In this document: positions 20,835 through 31,549 of the stretch, piece by piece
How positions within the stretch are numbered: the first letter of the stretch is position 1
How the letters are laid out: every line of letters begins with the position of its first letter
Source: Trichobilharzia szidati
Lineage: Eukaryota > Platyhelminthes > Trematoda > Strigeidida > Schistosomatidae
Assembly (NCBI GenBank): GCA_944472155.2
Contig: OX235271.1
Coordinates: 25,180,977-25,244,976 of the forward strand
Direction of reading: 5' to 3'
Length of the DNA: 64,000 bases
Notes under the pieces: model-generated
The model's input: the letters and a program-made list of their open reading frames with translations, nothing else
Databases searched by the model: none
Told to the model about the DNA's origin: nothing
Made by a program: the position numbers and the translations under genes

Positions 20835-21230
20835 AAGTGTTGGTTTGTAGGGAGTTGATTGGTTACAGGATTCTCATCATGAGTTGACATTAGTTAGAGA
20901 ACCATTGGAAAACCTGGGAGTACTGGACAGCTGCTGTTTCACCCTAGTTTGGGACTCTTCAGCAGTACGCACCCACCGGGATTCGAACCCAGGACCTTCT
21001 GGTTACAAGGCGAGCTCGTATACCATTAAGCCACTGGGACCCGATCCAATGGTCCATGAATTCTAACTTCTGCCAATTCACGACATAGCGCGGCCCCTAG
21101 CCGATGTCTTCGGCGAGTATTTGTCCTCACGCCCGACCTGCTGCACCCTACTGGTCACGACTTCTCACTAGAACCCCAGGCAACTACCTACCTGAATAGG
21201 GCAAGTCACTAGTGAGCATCTCATTGATAT
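20835..21230 (-). mobile_element. SINE-A, best-preserved copy
   Basis: On the minus strand: an upstream block (CCGAAGACATCGGCTAGG), GTTAGAATTCATGGACC, the A-box region CAGTGGCTTAATGGTATAC, anticodon-side GCCTTGTAACCAGAAGG, and the B box GGGTTCGAATCCC. The tail follows with a hammerhead module (20920-20968) and GATGAGAATCCTGTAACC. The tRNA-derived head implies pol III transcription. A second truncated 3' end of the same family follows at 21234-21300. Confidence 0.8.
20920..20968 (-). ncRNA. Hammerhead-ribozyme-like module in SINE-A, core intact
   Basis: Minus strand in order: GTACTG (stem I), CTGAAGA (complete CUGANGA core), GTCC...GGGT (helix II, two wobble pairs replacing GGAC), GAAA, CAG-CAG-CTG (helix III), then GTC with cleavage expected after C, then CAGTAC (stem I, six perfect pairs with GTACTG). 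Every conserved position is kept. Compensating wobble changes in helix II suggest the fold has been tolerated or kept. Most other SINE-A copies in the window have lost one or more core bases. Activity is inferred from the fold only. Confidence 0.65.
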
Positions 21231-21300
21231 TCAAGTGTTGGTTTGTAGGGATTTGATTCTTTACAGGATTTTCATCATGAGCTGACATTATTTAGTTGTA

Positions 21301-22084
21301 ATCGAAGGGTGAGAATCAGTTGGCCTATAAAACCCAACAACTGAAAAGTATGTTAACATCCCCAAGACGGTCATTAGCAAACAAAATACGCCTGTCATCT
21401 TATCCAGTAACAGATTCTTGTTTTTTTTGGAATACTACAATATAACCAGTAAAACTAATTTATTAACTTTCTCTGAGACTGTAACTCGCTGGATGAGGCA
21501 CTCAGCTTTCAAACTGCAAGTTGATGTTTTGAAACCCGATTATTTTTCTGAATTTCAGCTGGCCAGGTAGTTTCATCAATAGTTATACAATAGTTGCGTT
21601 TCTTTATCGAATTCATTGACATATCTGTGGTATTTAAACATGATTTCATTTCATTTCCAGAGGTAATTTAAAGCTTTCCAACTGAATTATTTGTGCATTG
21701 TCTATTTGGAGGAAATCATGCATTAGAAAAAAAACAGTTAATGTGCAAAATAGTGTCATACTGTTGTTTATCAGTGAAATGGTTCATCGAAATTACAAGA
21801 AGATTTCGTCGGAGTTTTAATCTTTGAAATGACGTAAAATAATGCTTAGAGGTAATTGCTCAACCAGCCATCTGTCATGTTTTGCACTATTAATTGATGA
21901 TCATTCATTACTAATCTTCAGTTTCTGATGACTAACTTATAATATGACCACGACTTCAGATGGGGAATAAAGTCTCTCAGACCCTATATTTCCATTTGTA
22001 GTGAAATAAAATGTTGATGAACCTAATAAACTGTAAAATTAACTAGGCATCCAGGCAAACTTAATGGTATAACCTCAGTCATTT
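21301..22084. other. Spacer with a weak tRNA-like stretch
   Basis: A tRNA-like stretch (CTCGCTGGATGAGGCACTCAG to TTTGAAACCCGATT, about 21484-21543, plus) may be an old SINE head. Nothing else is recognised. Confidence 0.35.
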
Positions 22085-22790
22085 AGTATTATTATTGTTT
22101 CCTTTAATTCCTAGAGAAACACAGGGCTTCAGCCGAGCGTCTCCGTTGCATTCGGTTCTCTGCTAGAGTCTTCACCTGGCTCCAAGTCTGCCCACACGTT
22201 TTCATCTCCTCTTCACATCACCTCCTCCAAGTCACCCATGCACTGACGACCAACTCGCCGCTTCCCTTTCGGGTCCCACTCGAGCGATAGCCTGTCTTGT
22301 GATGTCACTTGATGGATTGTTTCCTCAGAGTATGGCCAGCCAATCCATCTCTATTTGTTTCACAATCGGTTCTTGGTTAGTTCGCTGCCAGAGATCTCTA
22401 TTGCCGATCTTTTCTGGCCATCTGATGTTGAGCAAAGTATTTAGCGAAGACAAATGTTAATGAAGGTCTGTAGTTTGTTTGAGATGCTCTTTGTGAAGCG
22501 CAGTGCAAGTCTCTTATCCGCATAATAAGTAGCACTGACTTCACATTAGAGTTGAAAATCCGGATCTTATCTTCGTTTTGATGGTGAGTGCTGTTGACCT
22601 CCACACAGACTTGAGAGTAGTGAAAGCTTGTCTTGCTTTTCGGATTCTTGCTTTGATATCCTCGTCAGTTCCATCTGCCTGTAGTTGAAACGATGCTTGC
22701 CAGGTAGGTGGTAGAGGAGGTTGTTTCTTTCAGGTTCCTCATATTTATGCTGTGTCATCCAAATTTTCCATATAACTTCGCTCATTGTCA
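22085..22790 (-). mobile_element. RTE LINE 3' end
   Basis: The minus strand ends in CTAGGAATTAAAGGAAACAA with an AAT tail (22085-22100 on plus). It contains IRIFNSNVKSVLL and KDRQ blocks (22398-22604), the IGWP region and a KETTS-like start near 22735. Frameshifts are present throughout. It belongs to the subfamily of 395-1085. Confidence 0.8.
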
Positions 22791-22954
22791 CTGATGAAAA
22801 CTGGGAGAATATCGCTATAACTTTGACATCAAACAGAAGACATTCATTACCAAAATTAGCAGCTAAAATATTATGACCGGACATTCTACAGTAAATCGGA
22901 TATCCTTATATTGTGACTATGGCGATTATTTTAGTGATGCGTATAAATGTAGAC

Positions 22955-23905
22955 AGCAAAAAAGGTGAACCTGACAAACAAGATCCAAATATTCAGCACT
23001 TATGTGAAGTCACTGGTTTTGTGTGGCTCAGAGGATTGGCATACATGTCGTGAAAAGCATTTGTTTAATAGCCTGCAGAATACTTTCATCAGTAACTGCC
23101 TTCTTTTCATACTGCAGATCATATTTCCTGCTATAAAGGATACATAACAAGGAACTCTGACAGTGAACTAGTTTACAGCATATTGCTCAACAAAATGCGG
23201 GAGAAAATTGGGGTGGAATGGGATACAGTTAAGTCTTAAACTGAAATCATACGCTGGATAGGACCTCGAGTGAAACCTATTACATACTCCTGGTTTTGCC
23301 TAGTCTTAAAACCACTCAAAATAGGTCAAAATCAGCCAAAACCAGTCTGCACAAATTTTAACCATTGGGTCGAGGCAGAATATCTGTTATAATACCATTA
23401 GACAACTTTGAAGCACGAAATTATATGGTGACTGAATTAGTTATTTATTGGCTTAACTTTATGAAGTGTGTGGTAGTTGCATATAACACACTTTGGACTT
23501 GGACCAGGTTGTCTTCTGTCCTTATTTGCATTTGCTCTGAGCGTCAGAGGCGATTGAAAACTAGTATTGGTATCCGGTCTTCAGACGAGTTACTTTTCGC
23601 CTTCTTGCATCAAACACTAGTCGCAGCATTATTATTAGTACCTGTGATATCAGCCCGTATCGTTTTTAGGGACGTTATTGAACCCGAATAACAGTATTTT
23701 TATCCCCTACACCAAGTCCCTAGTTGGAAGCGATGGGTTGGGAGCCGATAGGTGATATGAAAGAGATCCCATGAGGATGAAGTGAAAAAGTGTACGTCCT
23801 CATGGAACCATCTGAAAATGACAGCACAGAACAAAGTTTAGTGGAAATGTAGTGATGAAGTGATGTGTTTCACTGACAACGCAAGTAACACGCAATAATA
23901 ATAAT
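22955..23905 (+). mobile_element. Old RTE LINE 3' end interrupted by ~440 bp of unrelated sequence
   Basis: The first part (22955-23280) reads NKIQIFSTYVKSLVLCGSED, then LLFILQIIFPA and AQQNAGENWGGMGYS. The last part (23725-23905) has RWEADR, KEIP.GGE-like and a tail CGCAATAATAATAATG. The middle (about 23280-23720) matches neither and carries a 108-codon frame (23365-23691) of unknown nature. The LINE parts are heavily mutated, so this is an old insertion. Confidence 0.6.
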
Positions 23906-24494
23906 AATGACAATTCCATACCATCCTTTTCATTGGAAGGATGAAATCGCATTCTGAATATTCTTTTCTATAAGAACAGTTTGCTTTACACAGCTGACTA
24001 CCACACCTAGTGGATATAAAGCACAAGATTCATAAAAATTAAGTCTTTACTACTCCGTACAAGGTAACACTTTGATTCTCTGGGTTTGTACACTTTTGAT
24101 TAGTAACCACAAGTGAAGCAGTTGATATACAATGTTTTCAGCAAAATGTAATTGTTCAGAAGAAGTTTGTCAGGCTGTTCTCCCTCCCATGGCCTTCACC
24201 CCCAACCTGGGATAGTTTTCTGTCCTGGTGACATTGGATAACTGTGAATATCATGTTTAATTGTTCCGTCATCTTTATATGTGTTACCATTATCATACTG
24301 TGTTGTAACTGAATATTTTGATACTTGTTTCATAGTTTATTATCTAATCATGGTAAGACAATTGATATTTATCCTGTCCACCCCTTAAAAATACACACAT
24401 TCAAAACAAGTAACAACATGGACTGCATAAACACTCGTTTGAATTTATATATACAGCGCAAACGCCAGTCAGTGTCACAGATGAGTAACTTGTT
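23906..24494 (+). pseudogene. Spacer with tiny PLE C-terminal remnant
   Basis: Near 24149-24200 the frame VIVQKKFVRLFSLPWP matches the extreme C-terminus of PLE proteins (CVQKKFVQPLQLSWS at 50276). It is followed by UTR-like AT-rich sequence. No GIY-YIG part is left. Confidence 0.5.
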
Positions 24495-24860
24495 CAAACT
24501 TGTAACTATTCGAATCCCTGCAAACCATCACTTGATAATTAATCCGAGGAGACTGGTTGTTTTCATCAACTTACCTACTGTTCTAGTGGGGAGTGGTGAC
24601 CAAAATGGTCTACCAAGTCAGATAAGAAGTCAGTTATTCACCGATGAGATTGGCTGGCAGTTGCGCCATATACATATTGCGAATTGACAGAAGCTGGAAT
24701 TCATGGGCTGCCTATTGGATCGGGTTCCGGTGGCTGAATGGCTTACGATCTCACCCTTTAACCTGAAGGTCCCGGGTTTGAAACCCAGCTGGTGCGTACT
24801 AGGGAAGAGTTGGAAACTAGGACGAAACAACTGTCCAGTACTCCCTGGTTCTACAATGGA
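24495..24860 (+). mobile_element. SINE-A with long 5' part
   Basis: The A box GGTGGCTGAATGGCTTACG and B box GGGTTTGAAACCC are clear. The block from CCCTGCAAACCATCACTTG through ACCAAGTCAGATAAG matches 54395-54540 over roughly 340 bases, defining a longer family unit. The hammerhead-like tail has GGACGAAAC and GTACTA/CAGTAC stem remnants, but the core is GGGAAGA. Confidence 0.75.
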
Positions 24861-25204
24861 TTATTTAATATTCACGCTGATAAGAATTTATTACTACACA
24901 GGAAGCTTCGAATTAAAGGGCTGTGTGCTGTGGGTCCAAAACTGCACCGGCTAAGCTTTCAGACCCAGTTTGCTAAGGAGTTCCTCAGCATTTCACTGCA
25001 GCTGTTTCGGGTAAAGTCCAGTCATTATTTTGATTGAATGGCAAGTTAGTGTCCATGTATCTTTATGCTAGCTTCTCAGCCTGGTTTTGTTCTATCCCTC
25101 CTAATTATCATAAACCAAAAGCAGAGTAGATGATTGTTAGCTGGTGGCGAGGCTATTTCAGACAGACATGGGTTAGGGAATCACCACTGATATAATGGGG
25201 ATGA
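24861..25204. other. Spacer
   Basis: No feature is recognised. Confidence 0.4.
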
Positions 25205-25400
25205 TTTGATTGTTATTATTCACCAGTGCCGTCTTGGGTCTAGAGTGAAAAATACGACTTCAACAAAATTTCTCCCCTTTGTCGTATTTTCTGCGATCCT
25301 TTTCATCTGGTCCTACGATCGTCCATAGTCTCTGATCTCCTCCTCACATGACCTCCTCCACGACATCCTCGGACGCACCACTTGACCTAGTTTACAAGCT
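25205..25400 (-). mobile_element. RTE LINE 3' fragment
   Basis: The minus strand shows VRPRMSWRRSCEEE-type sequence (GGAGGAGGTCATGTGAGGAG) and ends near the AAT-like tail at 25216-25222. It is strongly decayed. Confidence 0.55.
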
Positions 25401-26189
25401 CACTAGATTTCTATCCGGTTTCAAGCGCGGGAAAAGAGGAAGGATTGGGTTTACGGCTTATGTTCCCACTCCGGAAAACCAATCAAACTGCCACAGAAAC
25501 TTCGAGGTATGATTAGAAGTGAGATGAAAATTTCGGTCATTGTATCATCGCCCTTACGATGGAGGGATAAAAAGGCATCTGCCTAGACATACGTATAACT
25601 TTCGAATGTTTTACAGTGAGTCTACCAGTGTAGTTATTTTATTATCCTAGCCTCATTTTTGTTCTGTCATCATACAGCTGTTGTAGGACTTAAAAGCTAC
25701 ACAACCTTTGGGAAGATGCTTGGACTGTTATCTTTGCCTAACTTATTTATTTTTGTCAAATAAATAAAAATAACACTAAGTTTATAAGATCCGTGATCGA
25801 GTTTTGAATGGTTAGTTCCACAAAAACTAGGCACTGAATGAAAATTAGACATATATAAAAATTATATTTGTATATATCTCAACAAAACTTTTCAATCAGT
25901 ATATATATATATATATATATATAGAATTAGAAGACTTTCAAAGTGTATCATCCGTAAATATAGCTTAACTACTGAGAAAACTTTCATGGATATCTGTTTT
26001 CTGCGATAAATGAAGGTAGGTCACACAAACTTTAGTAATGATATTTAAATAGTTTACTTACTTATACTACTTGTCAGTAGCTTAAATTTTAACTAAAAAT
26101 TCCGAACAACTGAAACTAGATGTTGAAATAATCGAGATGTCCTTTCCTTTCAATCTTCGATGAGTTCTGAGCGGGTGAGGAGGCGTAGA
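25401..26189. other. Spacer with AT microsatellite
   Basis: No gene is recognised. A pure AT dinucleotide run lies at 25900-25922. Confidence 0.5.
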
Positions 26190-26395
26190 ACAACAAACTT
26201 TGAGGTTTTAGTTGTGGTCTTGTTGCTTTTACGGGCTAAGGGCTGCCAGCTTTATGCCAAACCATCCAACTTTTGCAGGTTACCACCAGCTAGGTTACTT
26301 TCAGGAGAACGTCGGTCTGGAATCAAACCCGGACCGCTAGTATAGATGGCCAGCATTCTTCCAGTGAAACACCAACCTACTATTGCTGATCCTAA
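26190..26395 (-). mobile_element. SINE-B fragment
   Basis: The minus strand has a B-box-like GGTCCGGGTTTGATTCC and then CTGAAAGTAACCTAGC and GGCATAAAGCTGGCAGCC, the SINE-B body order. The 3' tail is missing. Confidence 0.55.
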
Positions 26396-27597
26396 TGTTT
26401 AGGAATAATACTAAAGCAGTTTTTCCTACAGGATGGGACGTTTCACATTTTCATATTGCAAAAGTTTTACCCTCATACAAATAAAATCAAACTGATATAA
26501 GAATAAAACTTGGGCATTGTGGTAGAGTGTAATTCTATTATAGGTAAATTTTATTTTATAAATTATTTTATTTATTTTATTTTATTTTATAAATCTTATA
26601 TTAATCCTGCTTAAAATCATCTGAATTCAACATGATGTGACTTGGTCTTTTTTCGCCACAAGTTCAAGGGGAAATAAGGTGTAATAAACCAAGAAGAATG
26701 GGTAGATCAACCATTTCTTTGATATAACAAAGATTATTGTATACTTTGAAACTTTGCTTCGACTAAATGAAAGCACACTTCTGTGATTCACACTAACTTT
26801 TGTCAAAATAAGTTCATTCGGGTGAAGCTAATAAATCAAAGTCTTCTTCTGTTTGAGGTTCAAATTCAGAAATTTTATGCTTTCTTGACTGAAAAGTAGT
26901 AGAGCAAGAAATTATGCAATAAACTATGATGACACCATTTAATGTGAGGTCGTGCGACATAAACGATAAGGAAACATGGTGAAGAAAGTCAGATGATATA
27001 TCTTTGAATATAAGGAATTAAATTTCCTCAACTAGTTAGCTTGATTGGTCAGGCTGAAGTAGTAAGAATATAATTTTACATACATAGAACAAACACCTAC
27101 CTCGAAGTAGATAATTATCACGTGAAATAAAACTGTAGCAGGGAATAAGCTAATGTCAGAGACTCCTCTTATTATTGGTCACAAAAGTTGAAATAAATGT
27201 AAACTAACTGGTCCTCACTCACCAGACATTTACGGGTGAAACAGATTTTTGTGATTTTGGATGGTACTGCTGAAGATCGACCAAAATGTAAAACACTTTA
27301 CCCTCACCCTAAAAGAAACATCCCATTTTTGACACCTGCATTCGTCTTTGTCTTAGTTCTGTGAAATTCATATCCTTTAATTTTTGCTTTTATTCTTGTG
27401 GCCAAGTTGTCAAAGACATAGGTAAAACGATACCGAAAGCAAAGAAGCACCCTAAATAAGCACCAAACACTAATATTCTCTCTCAATCGCCCCTGCTACA
27501 CTGCACCACAAAACATATCAAAAGATTAAGGCTGCAGTGTGATTGTATCGAAGAATCTTATTATACGAAAAGGCACCACTGAAATTTTGCCCAATTA
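26396..27597. other. AT-rich spacer
   Basis: A TTTTA-type simple repeat lies at 26547-26594. No gene is recognised in about 1.2 kb. Confidence 0.45.
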
Positions 27598-28345
27598 CCT
27601 GGTTATGAAAATAACCAGCCAACAACAACAACAGCAGCAGCAACATCCAGCACCAATCATCATCAACGAGAGGAATTTGAAAGAGGTTACTTCATTCACT
27701 CACTTATCTAGGGAGCATTGTCTCAACCACAGGAGGAACGGACGAGGATGTCAAATCGAGCGAGAATCGGGAAGGCGAGAAACACATTCATCAACCTGAA
27801 ACCAATCTGGAAATCTTCCACTGTCACTCAGCCTGCATCAACAACAAAATTTGGATTTTCAATACAAACGTCAAGTCAGTCAGTTCTTCTATACGGATGG
27901 ATCAGAAACTTGGCGGCGGGTCACAAAGAATATTTGGAACAGCCTGTTGCACACCTTTATCAACAACAAACTGTCTTCGTTCTGTACTCAAGATCAGATG
28001 GCCGGAAAGAATCAACAACAAGAAACTGTGGGAACAAACAAAAAAAGAACCAATTGCTCAACAAATATGCAGGAGAAAGTGGAGATGGATTGGCTACTCG
28101 CTGAGTAGGCCGTTGGGTGACATCGCGCGTCAGGCCAGTGCTCGAGTGGAAGCCGAAAGGGAAGTGGCGAGTGGGACGTCTAAGGAGGGTGACATGGAGG
28201 AGATTGTGTGAAGAAGACTTGAAACAGTATGGACTAACATGGATGCAGGTGAAAAGTACAGCAGAAGACAGAAGCAAGTGGAGGCGTGCAGTTGAAGCCG
28301 TATGTTCCACTAGGAACCCAAAGGAACAATAATAATAATATAATA
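27598..28345 (+). mobile_element. RTE LINE 3' end with CAA/CAG tract
   Basis: It starts in VMKITSQQQQQQQQHPAP, a CAA/CAG run inside the old coding frame. It continues NERNLKEVTSFTHL, IFNTNVKSVSSSI, RRKWRWIGYSLSRPLG and AVCSTRNPKEQ to AACAATAATAATAATATAAT. Three frames are needed to read it, so one- and two-base indels have broken it. It closely matches 5160-5845 and 13432-14000. Confidence 0.88.
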
Positions 28346-28439
28346 ATGTACCTGGGAGAACTGCTAAGACATGAAACAGGTACACAGTTTATAAGCTCAG
28401 CAACAAACAAGTAAAACAGCCATAGAGTGTTTAGATAAC

Positions 28440-28600
28440 TTCGCTGATCTGTCTAGCAAAATTCACTGGTTGATGTGAGTCGTATCCAGCTACTCATAGT
28501 AGTCAGTAGTATATACCACCACGCATTGATATCACCTTTCTTGATTGCTTATCATAGTACTACTTAGATCACATAATGCATTTCCGAAAGAAACCATGGT
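28440..28600 (+). repeat. Dispersed repeat D
   Basis: ACTGGTTGATGTGAGTCGTA, TACTCATAGTAGTCAGTAGT and ATATACCAC recur in diverged form at 54045-54130 and partly near 53690. The type is unknown: no terminal repeats or tRNA box are seen. Confidence 0.5.
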
Positions 28601-28944
28601 GCCGTGTTATTTGTAATTTGCAAATATGATTCAGAAAAGTATCACACGCATATACATTTTCATACATATAAATTTATCTTAGCTCACTGAAGAAATAACT
28701 CATTCTTACAGGTTGTATGGAGGACCCAATTTTTGAATAAATTTAGCCTGTCGCTGTTAAAAAGTAAACCTAATTCTGAAGCATAAAATCATCTGCCTCA
28801 GTCATAGCTGACTGAAAATGTTGACTTGAATCTCAGCTACCTTCTATCTAATGTAGAGATGCATAAACTGTTCTGTGATGTGACCATCACTAAAGGTGTT
28901 GTCCTGCCTAAATTCACATTTTAGTGGTCATTAAATATTCTTTG
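28601..28944. other. Spacer
   Basis: No feature is recognised. Confidence 0.4.
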
Positions 28945-29105
28945 CTATTCCGGTCCAAGTGACTCAGTGGCCAAAGAGCTTGGTCTAGTAATCTGGAGTT
29001 TCAGAGTTCGATCCCTGTTTGTCTCGTGTTTGAGCGCTGCCAAAACTGTCTCAAACTAGTACGGTAAAGCTCTCCAGTGCTCATTGGTTTTCAAATAATC
29101 TCTAT
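28945..29105 (+). mobile_element. SINE-A (diverged)
   Basis: The tRNA-like head has A box TGACTCAGTGGCCAAAGAGC and B box GAGTTCGATCCC (29005-29016). The tail GTCTCAAACTAGTACGG to CTCTCCAGTGCTC is a decayed hammerhead-like module. Confidence 0.6.
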
Positions 29106-29184
29106 CTGATGTTGGTTACTAACGAGATCTACGTTGAAATTAATCTATGGTTATATTTATTATTAACTTTTTATTTCTTAATTG

Positions 29185-29535
29185 GTGGATGGTGACTTGC
29201 AGTGAAATCCAGGGTGTGCATTTCGTCTTATTTGGGACTCGTCACTGGACGACCTGTATTTCCCAGTGAGTGATGATGTTCCCACCGAGGCTCCAACCCA
29301 TTGCCCATAGTTTCAAACGCCAAAGCGTTATCCAATAGGCCACTTGGACCACGAGGGCCACCTCTTGTGCAACGGGCCATAATAATTATTTGATTGATAT
29401 TTAGATTTTCCCGTCGATTGATTGAACCAAAGTGCTCGGTTTCAGGTTGACATGTCGGCTTCTTGTGCAGATGCTTCAACGATGTCTGGGCATTTAGTCA
29501 GAATTTAATTGGTGAATGGTGACTAGCAGTGGAAT
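29185..29535 (-). repeat. SM-alpha-like repeat with tRNA-like head
   Basis: The minus strand has a tRNA-like head (GTGGTCCAAGTGGCCTATTG then GGGTTGGAGCC). It then has a hammerhead-like module at 29207-29250: GTCCAGTGACGAGTCCC, ATAAGACGAAATGC and CCTGGAT. The core reads GTGACGA, and the U before the cleavage base is changed, so it is predicted inactive. A plus-oriented outer fragment (GGTGAATGGTGACTAGCAGT) closes the far side, as in the dimer at 8885. Confidence 0.65.
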
Positions 29536-30690
29536 TATCATTTTGATATTCTTGTGTTCTCTGAACTGGGTGGTTTATTTACGAAGCTTTCATTGCCCTA
29601 CTTGGCAACATCTTCAGGGCATACTCCAATTCGATGAAGTGAACTTTTAGATTTCTCCATGAGTTTATTAGTTATCTCTCCCGGTAACCTTGAACGTGAT
29701 TGGTTGTTCTTATGTGTTTTCACACTCTTTAGGCCGCTTGTAACGGTACTGATTGTTTCCTTTACCTGAAGTTTGACCTTTTGTGTATGAGATTCCCTTC
29801 TTACCGATTGGTAAATTTTGTCTCTGTCAATATGTCTATTAACTGACGATGCATCGAAATATCAGGCTTCTAAAAACTCTCTAGCATTCTTGGTGTTTCC
29901 CCCATCTAATATTTAAACGTTGACCCAGTCGAATTGATGTCCGTGGTTGTCTGTGTGCAGAAATATGAGCGAGGGAGTAGATGTCATTTCTTTTGACGGC
30001 TTGTTTATGTTCAGTGATATGAAGACGAAGGGGATGTCCACTTTGGCCAATGTAGTGTTTTTCGCAGTTGATACAATTTCTTTTGTAGATGATGTTGGTT
30101 TTATCTTCTTTCGCTGCTGAGTCTTTTGGTTGACACAGATCTGAGTGAAGTGACTTTGTTGGCTTGTGTAGGACGTCAATTCCTAAAGGTTTGAAGAGTC
30201 TTGTAGTGATTTCTGAGATGCCCTTTATATATGGTAAGGCGCATTTCTTTGTGCTTTGTTTGGGGTCTTTTGGTTTGATAAGTTAGCTTGGGGGTATATG
30301 TCTTTTGATGAAATTCCGTGGATATCCATTCTTTTGGAAGACGTCGATGAGATATCTTTCCTCCTGTTGCAATGAGTCCTGGCTCTCTTGAATAATGTTT
30401 CTGTACAACTCATTTTGTGTCTTATTGGATTGGTGCTGAGTTGATTTTCTATAAACTTGGGTTTCTAATTCCCCTGTGGTTGTTCGCTTGACTAAGACGT
30501 CTAAAAATGAGATTTTGTTCTCGGACTCCTCTTGTTTTGTGAATTTTATGTCGTTGGAGATGACGTTTATTAAGCTGTGAGTTTTATCCAACTCGTTTCT
30601 TTTGATTATTACAAATGTGTCATCTAAGTAAAAAGTCATCCACCTGAGCCACAAATCTTCTCCATTATATCTAAATCTTACGAGCTGAAC
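29536..30690 (-). pseudogene. Penelope-like element, sister copy of 10013-11362
   Basis: Minus-strand frame 30705-30283 reads FYLDDTFVIIKRNELDKTHS (YVDD changed to YLDD), ISFLDVLVKRTTTGELETQV and YPRNFIKRHIPPS. Frame 30179-29913 holds FIFLHTDNHGHQFDWVNV, from the GIY-YIG domain. Deletions and frameshifts break the rest, including the YIGQ core region. The 3' end (about 29545-29625) carries the same terminus with CTGAAGATGTTGCC and GAAAGCTTCG. Nucleotide identity to the first copy is visibly high. Confidence 0.8.
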
Positions 30691-30967
30691 ATTACCATGT
30701 TTCACATTGGTTTACGTTCATTCTATACTTTTAGGTTGATTAGGTCATTTTAAAACTGGTTGCGTAACATCAACTTTCGTTGAATAATTCCTACTGGTGT
30801 TTTCTCTTCTAGATTATTTCTCAAATTAACTAGAATACTTCCTAGCTTTATTACCAGCTTTTGAAAATAAAATCAATAATATTAGTTTGTGAGTTCACTT
30901 GATGGCTAGAATAGGTTTTCAGTTTAAAGTTTACAATTTATTTAGGATAGTAGGCTATATGCCTGTG

Positions 30968-31549
30968 TTAATCCTTTCGATTTGTTACACACAGGAGGTC
31001 CAATCTCGCCTTGAATGAATCAACGGATGGCGCTGATACGACGTGTTCCGGTAAGGAGTTCCAATGGTTCACAATTCGATGCGAAAAACGGATCTCCAGA
31101 CGCAGCCGATTCGACCGTGGTTTTTGAACCTTGAGGTGATATCCTCGCAATTGGTTAGTGCCAGAAGGAGGAAATAAATTAGATAAATTAGCTCCAAAAT
31201 CATTTCTTAGGATACGGTATGCTAGTATTAGGTCATCCCTAAGTCGTCTGTATGACAGTGGAAATAAACCCAGTCGACTTAACCTCTCCTCATATGAGAG
31301 GGTTGAGAAACCCTTTATTAGCTTAGTTCCTACTCTTTGCACCCTATCTAATAAGTCTATTTCGTATTTGAAACACGGGCTCGCTGCCTGGATCCCATAT
31401 TCCAAATGAGGTCTGATATAAGTCGGATATAATATACGAAATATTTCAGCGTCAAAATTCGCAAAAGCCTTGCTTCGTATGGCCCATAATATTCGAAAAC
31501 CCTTATAATATGTTAATGAACTTTCTGTCTTCCATATAATGCCAGAATG
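30968..31549 (-). pseudogene. CR1/jockey-like LINE reverse transcriptase, C-terminal domain
   Basis: One continuous frame of 193 codons runs from HSGIIWKTESSLTYYKGFR (31549) to a stop at 30968. Family blocks are FRILYPTYIRPHLEYGIQA, LLDRVQRVGTKLI, LSYEERLSRLGLFPLSYRR, RGYHLKVQKPRSNRL and VVNHWNSLPEHVVSAPSVD. This is the C-terminus typical of CR1/jockey-type elements (SR1-like in schistosomes). It is 5' truncated and lacks the catalytic palm. The frame is unbroken, so the insertion is probably not very old. It is the only element of this clade seen in the window. Confidence 0.85.

Noticed and set aside
23365..23691. A 108-codon gene
   Set aside because: No domain, no splice or start context, lies within a broken LINE; kept only as an unknown insert.
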